Source: Pedobacter sp. MC2016-14 (GTDB taxonomy: Bacteria > Bacteroidota > Bacteroidia > Sphingobacteriales > Sphingobacteriaceae). From it: a stretch of 64,000 nucleotides of DNA. Under the pieces are notes generated by a model. The model worked only from the letters and a program-made list of their open reading frames with translations, was not told the DNA's origin and did no database searches. Below, piece by piece: positions 1 through 9,122 of the stretch. A program made the position numbers and the translations under genes. Every line of letters begins with the position of its first letter. Within the stretch, counting starts at the first letter, position 1. The DNA lies in assembly GCF_020991475.1 (NCBI RefSeq), contig NZ_JAJMPA010000004.1:248001-312000 (forward strand). Reading direction: 5' to 3'.

Positions 1-3000
1 TCTGCCCCTGGGTAATTCGTAATCGCAAAAAGATTAATTCCAGAAACATATACAGAACATTGGCTAATCTTTAGCCTTGATAGTATAGATTTCGGAAGCT
101 GATAGTTTAAAGTAACAGACTTGAGCTTAACATACGATGCATCATAGACATCTCCACTGGAAGGAGTCATATTTACCGCAGACAAAAGATAAACTAACCG
201 GGGTCTGTTAGAATCTGGATTTTCCGGAGTCCACCTGTCCAAAATACTTACACCCCTATTTGCAAAATTATTAACCTGCTTATTTAAGGCATCTCTCAGA
301 TAAAGTATGTCTCCACCATAAGAGAAAGTAAATAACGAAACCAGGCTCAAATTCATATAAGAAAACGTATTGGTGTACCCTCCATAAAACTTAGGTTCCG
401 CCCGTCCTATAATATCCCTTTTATAAAAACCAGACTGATCCAGTTGATAATTACCATATCCTGTGCTTAAGTAAGGACTATTCCCGGATTTATATAAAGC
501 ATTAACAGCCTTATAAGCATCCACTTCTTCCTTAGTTTTAAGTGTACCTAATAACGGAACACCATACAGCAGCCCTAGTGGTTCGCCTATTTTTAGAACG
601 GTATTTCCAAAAGTATAAACTCCAGGATTAGATAAATCAGGAGATACATTGTTTAATTTTAAAACTTTAGAACGGTTCCTGGAAATGTTCAACCCACCGG
701 ACCATTGGAAGTTGGCTTTCGAAATAAACTGTCCTCGTAAATCAAGTTCCAGCCCCCGGTTTTGGATGTTAGCTATATTTGATATGACTTCTGCAAATCC
801 AGAACTTTTTCCGACAGGGGTATTAAACAAAACTCCGCTGGTATTTTTTTGGTAATAGCCGATGGTACCACTCAGTGTAGATTTAAAAAAGGCGAAATCA
901 AGTCCGAGGTCTTTCTGTAATGTAGACTCCCATTTAATCGTATTATTTCCAAGCTGAGTTGGAATTAAGCCATTACTTCCTCCCAATGAAACAGGGCTAT
1001 ATAGCGTGTAAAAAAGATTATTTCCAATATTTTGAGTACCAGTATAACCAATGCTGGCCCTTAGTTTTAGTTCATCTATCCATTTATGATCTTTTAGAAA
1101 ATTTTCTTCAGCAATGCGCCAGGCTATTCCGCCTGACGGGAAGTAACCGACCCTATTGTTAGAAGGAAATTTTGAGGAAGCATCAGAACGAGCGGTAAAT
1201 GTAGCGAGGTATTTATCTTTCCAGGCGTAGTTGCCCCTTAAGTAAAAACTCAGCAACGCACTTTGTCCTGAGGCATTAAAAGGTGGTAAGGGAATTGCAG
1301 CGGATGACAGTCCATTCAAAAACTCATCATCAGGAAATCCCTGCCCGCTAGCAGAAAATGAATTGAACCGGTTCTTCTCAAAAGAAGTTCCTGCCAATAA
1401 ATTTAGCCGGCTATTTTCGTTAAACTGTTTGTTCCATGTAAATGTATTTTCAAAAAATATGATGTTGGTTTCTGTCTGACCCTGAGTGCCAATTCCGCCG
1501 TTAGACCTGGCCAGCCCGTTTCTACTTCCTACTGAAATTGTGCCTGGCACATAATTGAGCTGGTGGTAGTTGCTGTGATTTACAGAAACCGTACTCTTAA
1601 ATTTCAAATCCTTAATCATCTCATATTCCAGAGATAGGGCGCCAATTAATGAAGTGTTTTTACCCTGATTGATTCCATCAAGCAAGGCTAGCGGGCTTTG
1701 AAGGTTAGACAAAGCTGTTGCAGAAAAACCGTTACCTAATTCTGCATTAGTAAACAGGTGAACACTTCCATCAGCGTTATATGGTGCAATGGTTGGAGGC
1801 GCAAGCAAGGCCTGGGCATATACTCCATTGCTGATGTTATTTCTTGTAAAACCGTAATCGAGGTTTGTAGTAACCCGGAGTTTTTTACTAATCTCATTAT
1901 CAACATTAATTTTACCGGCAACTCTGTTAAAATCAGAACCTAGAATCACTCCTTTCTGGTTGGTATAGGCAAGTGAAGTATAATAGCTTGAATTAAGCCC
2001 ACCACCCCGGACAGATAAATCTGCGTTTTGACTGACACCATTTCTAAGAACTAAGCCAAGCCAGTCCGTATCATTGTTACCGAAAAAATTTGGGTCATTA
2101 AGAATGCTCGTCGCAGTGGCTTGTGGAACCCGGCCTATTTCCTCTCTAATGTCATTTGCATTTTTAGCTGCCTCTTTCATCACCATAATGTACTCTTCCT
2201 TGTTTAGCAACTTTTCTTTCACGGCAGAGGAGACACCCGTGTAATAATTAAACTCCAAAACCGGCTTCTGATTTACCTTTCCTTTTTTGGTTGTAATAAT
2301 AACCACTCCATTTGCAGCTTTTGAACCATAAATAGCCGTAGCAGATGCATCCTTTAGTATGTCAATACTTTCAATGTCATTGATGTTAATTCCCGCAAGA
2401 CTATTTACGCCTCGGGAAAAAGAACCAGAAACACTTGTTCCAATCAGGTTTCCGGTCTGATTTCTAAGTGTGGCTTCATTGGGGTTTATCACCTCGGCAG
2501 CGGTAGTCAAATACCTGTTCTGAACGTTAACAGGTACACCGTCTATGATATAGAGTGGATCATTACCACCTAAAAGTGAAGCGCCACCTCGAATCCGGAT
2601 TTTAGCTACCCCACCAGGTGAGCCGTCTCCTTGTACAACCTGTACACCAGAAGCCTTGCCGGCTAGCGCATTATCCATACTTACGAATGGAATGTTGCTA
2701 AGTTCTTTCATATTTACCGAAGCAACTGAACCTGTAAGGTCTTTCCTTTTAGTCGTGCCATATCCAACTACAACTACCTGATCCAGATCTGAGATGCGCT
2801 CTTTAAGAACAACGTTAACACTGGCTGCCGTAACGACCTGCTCTGCAACCTGGTAACCAAGCAAATTAAATATCAGCACATCTTGCTCATTAGCTATGAT
2901 TTTAAACCTTCCGCTATTGTCGGTAAATGTACCTTTCGTTTTCTGCCCTTTAATTTTGACGGTCACTCCTGGTAAAGGCTTTCCATTCTCATCTCTTACG

Positions 3001-3374
3001 TTTCCTGTAACCTCTATTTCCGAAAAATACCGGGCAATCTTATTCAGGATATTTGCCTCTTTTGTTTTTACTACAATGGTTTTATCTTCAACGGTATAAG
3101 TAAAAGACTGGGATGCAAAGCAGCGTTGCAACACTTCATCAAGGCTTGCATCTTTAACGCTAATGCTTACGGGGCTTGCTTTAGCAATCAATTGGCGGTC
3201 AAACATAAAATCATAGCCACTCTGTACCCTGATTTGTTTAAACACCTCCAGCAAAGTCGTATTTTTTGAATGGAGTGTAATAAGCTGACCGTACGATGCA
3301 GCACTTACCTGCATCATTGTTGTAATGAGTAGAACGGTGGTTAATCGCATAATTAGTATAATTTTTCTATACAT
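1..3374 (-). CDS. SusC/RagA-family TonB-linked outer membrane receptor with STN domain (3' end outside window)
   Basis: Outer-membrane TonB-dependent transporter that would import an oligosaccharide or similar ligand with a SusD partner. An uninterrupted minus frame runs from an ATG at 3372-3374 to the left edge, about 1,124 codons, with no stop. Residues 1-30 are a signal peptide ending near SAASYGQ. Residues ~31-105 form an STN domain (used for signalling to FecR), ~110-190 a carboxypeptidase-regulatory-like beta domain, ~197-205 the TonB-box-like VVVVGYG followed by LTGSV, then the plug (IRIRGG, DGVPV) and a long barrel. An in-frame ATG at 3350 is an alternative start, but the upstream one gives a better signal peptide n-region. 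The C-terminal barrel strands and any susD lie left of the window. It lies 118 bp downstream of fecR, so it is probably the transducer for that sigma/anti-sigma pair. Substrate unknown. Confidence 0.93.
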   Translation of the reverse strand, partial: MYRKIILIMRLTTVLLITTMMQVSAASYGQLITLHSKNTTLLEVFKQIRVQSGYDFMFDRQLIAKASPVSISVKDASLDEVLQRCFASQSFTYTVEDKTIVVKTKEANILNKIARYFSEIEVTGNVRDENGKPLPGVTVKIKGQKTKGTFTDNSGRFKIIANEQDVLIFNLLGYQVAEQVVTAASVNVVLKERISDLDQVVVVGYGTTKRKDLTGSVASVNMKELSNIPFVSMDNALAGKASGVQVVQGDGSPGGVAKIRIRGGASLLGGNDPLYIIDGVPVNVQNRYLTTAAEVINPNEATLRNQTGNLIGTSVSGSFSRGVNSLAGININDIESIDILKDASATAIYGSKAANGVVIITTKKGKVNQKPVLEFNYYTGVSSAVKEKLLNKEEYIMVMKEAAKNANDIREEIGRVPQATATSILNDPNFFGNNDTDWLGLVLRNGVSQNADLSVRGGGLNSSYYTSLAYTNQKGVILGSDFNRVAGKINVDNEISKKLRVTTNLDYGFTRNNISNGVYAQALLAPPTIAPYNADGSVHLFTNAELGNGFSATALSNLQSPLALLDGINQGKNTSLIGALSLEYEMIKDLKFKSTVSVNHSNYHQLNYVPGTISVGSRNGLARSNGGIGTQGQTETNIIFFENTFTWNKQFNENSRLNLLAGTSFEKNRFNSFSASGQGFPDDEFLNGLSSAAIPLPPFNASGQSALLSFYLRGNYAWKDKYLATFTARSDASSKFPSNNRVGYFPSGGIAWRIAEENFLKDHKWIDELKLRASIGYTGTQNIGNNLFYTLYSPVSLGGSNGLIPTQLGNNTIKWESTLQKDLGLDFAFFKSTLSGTIGYYQKNTSGVLFNTPVGKSSGFAEVISNIANIQNRGLELDLRGQFISKANFQWSGGLNISRNRSKVLKLNNVSPDLSNPGVYTFGNTVLKIGEPLGLLYGVPLLGTLKTKEEVDAYKAVNALYKSGNSPYLSTGYGNYQLDQSGFYKRDIIGRAEPKFYGGYTNTFSYMNLSLVSLFTFSYGGDILYLRDALNKQVNNFANRGVSILDRWTPENPDSNRPRLVYLLSAVNMTPSSGDVYDASYVKLKSVTLNYQLPKSILSRLKISQCSVYVSGINLFAITNYPGA

Positions 3375-3492
3375 TTGTTTTGGTTTAAAGTTGAAAATGT
3401 TGGTTGAAAATCTCGCATTTAGCTTAAGCCAATTTGCCAGAGGTGTTAGTCGCACTTCTGGTTTTTTGTTCATTCTAAGCTGTTATGGTAAT

Positions 3493-4674
3493 TTATCTGC
3501 TCACAATTACCCTCCTTCCTTCTAATTTAAAATGAACTTTTCCAGTAATCTCCATGATCTTTAAAATCGATGAAATATTTTTTGAGCGAGACATGTAGCC
3601 GCCCAGTTCTACATTGTCCGGTGCAGAATCGTCGTAAACAATCTCTACGTTGTACCATCTTGACAACTGCCTCATGATACTTTTGAAATCATCATTTTTA
3701 AATATAAAATCGCCGTTTTTCCAGGCGGTAATTTGGTTAACATCTGCGCCTCTAACGGTAATTGAACCTTCTTTATTTAATCCCTGCTCCGAAGGTTTAA
3801 GAAGGACTGATCCATTTATTTTTACACTTCCTTCTACCAGGGTAGTTTTTACATCCGGCTCATCGGTATAAGCATTAACATTAAAGGAGGTCCCCAGGTC
3901 TTCTATGGTTTGGGTATTTGTTTTCACAAAAAATGGCTGGCGATTGTGCTTTACCTCAAAATAGCCCTCACCTTCTAAAAACACCCTTCGTTCTTTTAAA
4001 CGGGCAAACGAAGTAGGGTACATTAAGCTCGATGCTGCGTTTAACCATACTACAGATTGATCAGGCAGTACTACTTTGTATGTTTGCCCTCTTGATGTTG
4101 ACAGGGTATGATAAGCTGTTTTGTCACTTACAGTCTTATCTTCAGCAATTTCGTAAACAATCTGGCCGCTGGAAGTTTTAGTAATCTTTAGTCCTGCATC
4201 TTGTAGTAGTTCACCCTTTGTGGCAGCAGTCAAATTAATCCTTCTTCCGTTGGCAAGTGTTAACGTTGCCGAACGATTACCGGGAGCAATATCATTTTTA
4301 GCGAATGATTTGTACTTTTCGTTAATATCCTGTTCTGAGTTTAAAAAGATTATAACTATTCCCAAAGCAATAAATAAACAGGCGGCCGACACCGCATATC
4401 TCCAATCCTTGTAAATTTTTAGCAATGAGGGCCTTTTATCCAACCTTGGTAATACCTTTTGCAAAGCCTTTGCCTTGTCAAATCTCGCAAATTTTGCATG
4501 CTCAGCAATCAGCTGCTGCTCATTCATCATCTCTTCAAACAACAGACGATTTTCCTGGCTTTTTTCTACCCAGGCAAACAGTTCTGAAATTTGACCGGCA
4601 GTTAAACTAGCGTTCAGGTAATTGCTGATCTGGTCTGCAAGCCAAAAAGCATGATTTATTTCCTCTGGTTTCAT
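3493..4674 (-). CDS. FecR-family anti-sigma factor with DUF4974
   Basis: Inner-membrane anti-sigma regulator, 393 aa, passing a signal from the TonB-dependent transducer to the ECF sigma factor. Residues 1-90 are the cytoplasmic sigma-binding part (begins MKPEEINHAFWLADQ), ~92-111 a single membrane helix, ~185-280 the FecR domain (SRGQTYKVVLPDQSVVWLN region, GEGYFEV, LGTSFNVNAY) and ~320-390 the DUF4974 domain that contacts STN in this family. It sits between sigma (101 bp upstream) and susC (118 bp downstream) on one strand, the standard Bacteroidota order. Length and all domains are normal. What it senses cannot be told from sequence. Confidence 0.93.
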   Translation of the reverse strand: MKPEEINHAFWLADQISNYLNASLTAGQISELFAWVEKSQENRLLFEEMMNEQQLIAEHAKFARFDKAKALQKVLPRLDKRPSLLKIYKDWRYAVSAACLFIALGIVIIFLNSEQDINEKYKSFAKNDIAPGNRSATLTLANGRRINLTAATKGELLQDAGLKITKTSSGQIVYEIAEDKTVSDKTAYHTLSTSRGQTYKVVLPDQSVVWLNAASSLMYPTSFARLKERRVFLEGEGYFEVKHNRQPFFVKTNTQTIEDLGTSFNVNAYTDEPDVKTTLVEGSVKINGSVLLKPSEQGLNKEGSITVRGADVNQITAWKNGDFIFKNDDFKSIMRQLSRWYNVEIVYDDSAPDNVELGGYMSRSKNISSILKIMEITGKVHFKLEGRRVIVSR

Positions 4675-4775
4675 CTATTCTGATCTTTTTACACCTTTAG
4701 AACAGGAAGAGTCCGTTTTTATCCAAATGATTTGAAAATAAATTTCAAAAAAGCCCAAATAACTTTTTAAACCGG

Positions 4776-5381
4776 CTATTTTGTGTAGGCTGCCACTGCC
4801 GGAACCAGAATTGAAAGCGCAATGGTAAGCTCATCGCCCGGAAGGCGATCTTTGAGCAAAGAAATGCCGCGCATCTTTTGGTTATTGACTGTACTTACCG
4901 TTACCCCCAGTTCTTCTGCAATTTCCTTTGGCTTTTTACCTTCCTCAAAGGTCATCTTAATTACCCTTCTGCACTGTTCAGGCAAGGTATCCACAGCATC
5001 AAAAACTTGCCGCAATACTTCAGCCCTGATCATAGCCTGTAGCACGGTGATTTCCTGTATTTCTCCCTGAAAAGACAAATGTTCCTGATGCTTCAACTTT
5101 ACAGCATTGCGTTCCAGGTAATTGAAGCAAGCATTTCTAACACTTACAAACAAAAATGATTTGAGTGATTCTATGGTTTCGAAATCAGCGTATTTTTGCC
5201 ATAAACGGACAAAAATATCCTGAACGATGTCTTCTGTGCTCATGTCATCTCCGGTAATCCGCTCTCCAAAATAGCAAAGCGACTGATAGAAATGATTAAA
5301 AATTTGACTAAAGGCATTTTGATCTCCCTGTTTAAAAGAAGAAAATAATTCCGGTAGGTTTGTTTTTGTCTTTGATGCCAT
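4776..5381 (-). CDS. RNA polymerase sigma-70 family ECF sigma factor
   Basis: ECF sigma factor, 201 aa from the chosen start, expected to direct transcription of the downstream susC locus once released by FecR. Residues ~25-92 are sigma region 2 (FNHFYQSLCYFGERI, then DIVQDIFVRLW) and ~120-176 region 4 with a helix-turn-helix (EIAEELGVTVSTVNNQ). The frame is open to 5438, but the extra 19 residues are not conserved-looking; the ATG at 5381 begins MASKTKTNLPELF, a typical ECF start. A TACATTTG box at 5393-5400 would fit only with a very short leader. Matches the Bacteroides-expansion ECF group by its context with FecR/DUF4974. Confidence 0.9.
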   Translation of the reverse strand: MASKTKTNLPELFSSFKQGDQNAFSQIFNHFYQSLCYFGERITGDDMSTEDIVQDIFVRLWQKYADFETIESLKSFLFVSVRNACFNYLERNAVKLKHQEHLSFQGEIQEITVLQAMIRAEVLRQVFDAVDTLPEQCRRVIKMTFEEGKKPKEIAEELGVTVSTVNNQKMRGISLLKDRLPGDELTIALSILVPAVAAYTK

Positions 5382-5507
5382 CTGACCTGAAACAAATGTA
5401 TTAATTTTTGCTTGCAATAGTGTGTACAACTCCATCATCAGAACATCAGGCTGGATACACTATTGAATTTAAAAACGTATTTTGCATTGAACCTTATCTA
5501 AATTAAT

Positions 5508-7658
5508 ATGAAGAAGATTCTTTCTGCTTGCCTTATAATAACTACAATTGCAGCCTGTAGCAATAAAAACAGCAAAATGGAAAAATATACCTGGCCGGAC
5601 GCTAAAGCGCCAATAGCAGAGATTAAACCTACAACAAGAACTATGCATGGCGATACCGTAGTAGACAATTACTACTGGATGATAGACTATTTTAAAAAGG
5701 GCCCCGACAGCAGCAAAATAGTTGATTATCTGGAAGCTGAAAATAAGTATCTGGATACTATGATGAGCGGCACAAAAGCCCTGCAAGCCAATTTATTTAA
5801 GGAGTTGAAAGGCAGAATTAAAGAAAAAGATGAATCTGTACCGGTATTTAAAAATGGCTATTATTATTACACCAGAACTGAAGACGGTAAGCAGTATTAC
5901 AAATATTGCCGCAAAAAAGGAAGCATTATGGCAAATGAAGAAATACTGGTTGATGTGGATAAGATGGCGGAAGGCCTGCCCTATTTTAGCATCTCTGGAT
6001 TTAGTGTTAGTCCCGATAATAAGTTATTGGCATTTGGAGTAGACAAAGTTTCCCGCAGACAATACACCATTCATATTAAAAACCTGGAGACAGGCGAAAT
6101 TTTGAAAGACGAAATTGTGAATACCGAGGGTGATGCCATCTGGGCGGCAGATAATCAAACGATCTTTTACACAGCTAAAAACCCAGTTACCTTATTAAGT
6201 GAAAAGATCCAGAAACACCAGTTGGGTACAGATGCCAAAAAAGACGTAGTTGTCTATAACGAAAAAGATAAATCGAACTATATAGGCGTTAGTAAATCAA
6301 AATCAGGCAAATATATTTTTATCCATTCATCAGCAACCATGTCTGATGAAATTTGGATGATAGACGCCGCCAGACCAAATGATGATTTTAAAGTATTTCA
6401 GCCACGTAAAAAAGATGTAAAATATGATGTAGTAGCCTTAGATGATAAATTCTTAATCGTTACCAATTGGGAGGCAAAGAATTTTAGGCTGATGGAAACT
6501 CCTTTAACAAAGACCGAAAGCACAAACTGGAAAGAATTGATTCCGCACCGTAAAGATGTATTATTGGAAGGTATTGAAGAATTTAAAGCTTTTATAGTAC
6601 TCTCTGAACGTAAAAACGGATTATCGCTATTGCGCGTAAGGAAGCTTGGCGGAGCAGAACATTACCTGGAATTTGATGAGCCTGCCTATACTGCAAAAAC
6701 CGGCGCCAACCCGGAGTACAATACCCATACCTTACGGTATATGTATACCTCTATGACGACACCGATGTCTACCTACGATTACGACATGACCGTTAAAGAG
6801 AAGAAATTAATGAAACAGCAGGAGGTAGTTGGTGGTTACACCAGGGAAGATTACAAAACCGAACGTTTATTTGTAACGGCAAAAGATGGCACTAAGGTGC
6901 CGGTTTCTCTGGTTTATAAAAAGGATTTATTTAAGAAAGACGGGAGTTCAGCTCTGCTGCTCTATGCTTACGGTTCTTACGGACATAGTATGGATGCTTC
7001 TTTTTCAGGCAACATTTTAAGTTTACTAAACAGAGGATTTGTGTTTGCGATTGCCCACATTAGAGGAGGTGAAGAAATGGGTAGGGCCTGGTATGACGAT
7101 GGGAAGATGATGAAAAAGATGAACACCTTTACAGATTTTATTGATTGCGGGCAATACCTTATTGATCAGAAGTTTACCGCTAAAGGTCATTTGTACGCTC
7201 AAGGTGGAAGTGCCGGCGGTTTGTTGATGGGTGCGGTTATAAATCTGGCACCTGAATTATGGAATGGTGTGCTGGCTCATGTACCCTTTGTTGATGTGGT
7301 GAATACCATGCTGGATGAAAGCATTCCTTTAACCACAAATGAATTTGATGAATGGGGCAATCCTAAGAATAAAGAGGCTTATTTTTATATGAAAAGTTAT
7401 TCGCCTTATGAAAATGTAGAAAAGAAAGCTTATCCAAATATGCTGGTCACAACCGGACTTCACGATAGCCAGGTTCAATATTTTGAACCCGCCAAATGGG
7501 TAGCTAAGCTTAGGGCGATGAAAACAGATAAAAATGTACTGCTGCTTAAAACAGATATGGACTTTGGCCATGGCGGTGCTTCCGGTAGGTTTGACTATCT
7601 GAAAGACATCGCACTTAACTACAGCTTCCTCTTTAGCCTGGAAGGAATTACTGAATAG
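5508..7658 (+). CDS. S9 family peptidase, oligopeptidase B-like lipoprotein
   Basis: Serine oligopeptidase of family S9A, 716 aa, probably periplasmic and lipid-anchored: the start MKKILSACLIITTIAACSN carries a lipobox. The N-terminal half (~60-420) is the seven-bladed propeller; the C-terminal half (~430-710) is the alpha/beta-hydrolase. Catalytic triad visible: Ser568 in GGSAGG, Asp653 in GLHDSQV, His688 in FGHGG. The segment around PLTTNEFDEWGNP is typical of oligopeptidase B (PtrB), which cleaves after basic residues in short peptides, rather than proline-specific POP. E. coli PtrB is cytosolic, so a lipoprotein form is a lineage trait. Stand-alone gene closed by a strong terminator. Confidence 0.9.
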   Translation: MKKILSACLIITTIAACSNKNSKMEKYTWPDAKAPIAEIKPTTRTMHGDTVVDNYYWMIDYFKKGPDSSKIVDYLEAENKYLDTMMSGTKALQANLFKELKGRIKEKDESVPVFKNGYYYYTRTEDGKQYYKYCRKKGSIMANEEILVDVDKMAEGLPYFSISGFSVSPDNKLLAFGVDKVSRRQYTIHIKNLETGEILKDEIVNTEGDAIWAADNQTIFYTAKNPVTLLSEKIQKHQLGTDAKKDVVVYNEKDKSNYIGVSKSKSGKYIFIHSSATMSDEIWMIDAARPNDDFKVFQPRKKDVKYDVVALDDKFLIVTNWEAKNFRLMETPLTKTESTNWKELIPHRKDVLLEGIEEFKAFIVLSERKNGLSLLRVRKLGGAEHYLEFDEPAYTAKTGANPEYNTHTLRYMYTSMTTPMSTYDYDMTVKEKKLMKQQEVVGGYTREDYKTERLFVTAKDGTKVPVSLVYKKDLFKKDGSSALLLYAYGSYGHSMDASFSGNILSLLNRGFVFAIAHIRGGEEMGRAWYDDGKMMKKMNTFTDFIDCGQYLIDQKFTAKGHLYAQGGSAGGLLMGAVINLAPELWNGVLAHVPFVDVVNTMLDESIPLTTNEFDEWGNPKNKEAYFYMKSYSPYENVEKKAYPNMLVTTGLHDSQVQYFEPAKWVAKLRAMKTDKNVLLLKTDMDFGHGGASGRFDYLKDIALNYSFLFSLEGITE

Positions 7659-7698
7659 AAAAAAGCTGATCTTCATCAAAATTGAAGATCAGCTTTTT
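7659..7698. terminator. Bidirectional intrinsic terminator
   Basis: Perfect 16-bp inverted repeat: AAAAAGCTGATCTTCA at 7660-7675, a 7-nt loop, and its complement at 7683-7698. The A-rich left flank and T-rich right flank serve both strands, so it ends the convergent S9 peptidase (+) and NmrA-type (-) genes. Confidence 0.9.
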
Positions 7699-7702
7699 GA
7701 AT

Positions 7703-8587
7703 TTAACCTTTACCGTAAACGGTTTTCAAATATTCGGCTACTGTAACTGGCTTTCTTCCCAGAATTTCCGCCAAATCAGTACTAACCGCGTCAACCTCAC
7801 CTTCGGCTATTGCTGCACTAAAAGCAGATACAATGCCAATCACTTCTGCAGGTACTCCAGCGGCTGTAAGCGCTGCAGTAAATTCTGCTACCGTTGGTGC
7901 GTGGTAAGAAATTTCAGTTCCTGTTACTGACGATATAATTTGGGCTATTTCAGTAAAAGAGATGGCTTCAGAACCTGATAATGCCAAAACCTTCCTTTCA
8001 TATTTCCCTGTCTCATCTAACAATACGTTTGCACCGGCTTCAGCAAAATCAGTCCTTACTGCAAAAGAAGTTTTTCCATCACCTGCCGGAAGGAAAATGG
8101 TTTTTGTTTCCAGCACTTGCTTACCCGCAAACATCGGGATGATATCCGCATAAAGGTTATGCTGCAAAATGGTATATAACAATCCAGACTCTTTTAACAA
8201 TTTCTCGGTATTCAAATGTCCCTTGGCTACTGCTGCAATAGGAGAACTATCTGTTTCATTTTTACGTTGAAAACTGGTGTATAGTAAAACTTTAACTCCC
8301 GCAGCCTCTGCTGCCTTAACTAAACTTTCCTGCTGTTTAACACGGGCCACAATATCATCTCCAGAAACCATATAAACTTTGTCGATGCCTTCAAATGCAG
8401 CAACTAATGAATTGAAATCATCATAGTTCCCCAGAACAATGTTTACACCTTTTTCCTTTAAATCCGCTGCTTTAGCCTCATTTCTTACCAGGGCCCAAAT
8501 ATTTGAAGCTGCTGTGTGTTTTAAAAGATGGTTGATTACTGCTGTTCCCAATTGACCAGTAGCACCCGTAACTAATATTTTACTCAT
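7703..8587 (-). CDS. NmrA-like NAD(P)-binding oxidoreductase (atypical SDR)
   Basis: Cytosolic Rossmann-fold protein, 294 aa, of the NmrA/quinone-oxidoreductase-2 group of atypical short-chain dehydrogenases. The dinucleotide motif is GATGQLG at residues 8-14 right after the start MSKILVTGATG. The open frame reaches 8734, but the extra 49 residues run through the divergent promoter region, so the ATG at 8585-8587 is chosen. No catalytic Tyr-x-x-x-Lys is evident, as usual in this group; it may reduce quinones or act as a redox sensor. It is divergent from an HxlR regulator, the usual arrangement for QorB-type genes, which suggests regulation by that neighbour. Substrate unknown. Confidence 0.85.
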   Translation of the reverse strand: MSKILVTGATGQLGTAVINHLLKHTAASNIWALVRNEAKAADLKEKGVNIVLGNYDDFNSLVAAFEGIDKVYMVSGDDIVARVKQQESLVKAAEAAGVKVLLYTSFQRKNETDSSPIAAVAKGHLNTEKLLKESGLLYTILQHNLYADIIPMFAGKQVLETKTIFLPAGDGKTSFAVRTDFAEAGANVLLDETGKYERKVLALSGSEAISFTEIAQIISSVTGTEISYHAPTVAEFTAALTAAGVPAEVIGIVSAFSAAIAEGEVDAVSTDLAEILGRKPVTVAEYLKTVYGKG

Positions 8588-8635
8588 GATTTTTGATTTT
8601 AGTTTAAACTTTATACTCTCCAAAAGGTCATTAGT

Positions 8636-8643
8636 TACCTTTG
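8636..8643 (+). promoter_or_regulatory. Putative -7 promoter element for hxlR-type gene
   Basis: TACCTTTG matches the Bacteroidota -7 consensus TAnnTTTG about 100 nt upstream of the HxlR gene. No clear -33 TTG at standard spacing, so it is tentative. Confidence 0.35.
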
Positions 8644-8649
8644 GATACT

Positions 8650-8657
8650 CAAAGATA
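8650..8657 (-). promoter_or_regulatory. Putative -7 promoter element for NmrA-type gene
   Basis: On the minus strand TATCTTTG matches TAnnTTTG, 62 nt upstream of the oxidoreductase start. A TTTG lies further upstream but at a somewhat short spacing (16 nt). It is only 6 bp from the opposing element, so one bound regulator could cover both. Confidence 0.4.
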
Positions 8658-8743
8658 AACAGTAGCTTAGTACCAAAAAAGAAGGCACGTCCTGGTGTGA
8701 AACTTACCTCCAGGAAACTAATACTGAAAATCAATACGTTGCG

Positions 8744-9112
8744 ATGGAAAATAATTTAGAAAAATATAAAAACACGGAGGGCTGTCCGGTAAGAAATGTA
8801 TTGGACAGACTTGGTGACAAGTGGTCTATCCTGATTATCATTACGCTGGGAGAAGCCGGAACATTAAGATTTAACCAGCTTAGCCATAGTATTGGCGACA
8901 TTTCTCAAAAGATGCTTACTGTTACACTAAAAAATTTAGAGGCAGACGGCCTTGTTTCCCGCAAAATATTCCCGCAGGTTCCACCCAGGGTAGAATACAC
9001 ACTTACTCCCGTTGGAGAAACCCTTCTGAATCCAATTTTAACACTCTCTGAATGGGCACTAAACAATATGCCTTCCATTTTAGCATCCAGAAAACAATAC
9101 CTGAATCAATAA
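8744..9112 (+). CDS. HxlR-family winged-helix transcriptional regulator
   Basis: DNA-binding regulator, 122 aa, full family length. Conserved GCPV with Cys14 (the redox/electrophile-sensing cysteine of many HxlR/HypR/QorR members), then VLDRLGDKWSILII and the winged helix with the recognition segment ISQKMLTVTLKNLEADGLV, wing around RVEYTLTPVGETL. Members bind as dimers at divergent promoters; the adjacent divergent NmrA-like gene is the likely target. The following protease gene starts 11 bp after the stop, so read-through is possible. Confidence 0.92.
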   Translation: MENNLEKYKNTEGCPVRNVLDRLGDKWSILIIITLGEAGTLRFNQLSHSIGDISQKMLTVTLKNLEADGLVSRKIFPQVPPRVEYTLTPVGETLLNPILTLSEWALNNMPSILASRKQYLNQ

Positions 9113-9122
9113 CAAAATACAT

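Noticed and set aside
5393..5400. TACATTTG as sigma-factor promoter
   Set aside because: Only 11 nt upstream of the preferred start, leaving almost no leader; kept only as a remark.
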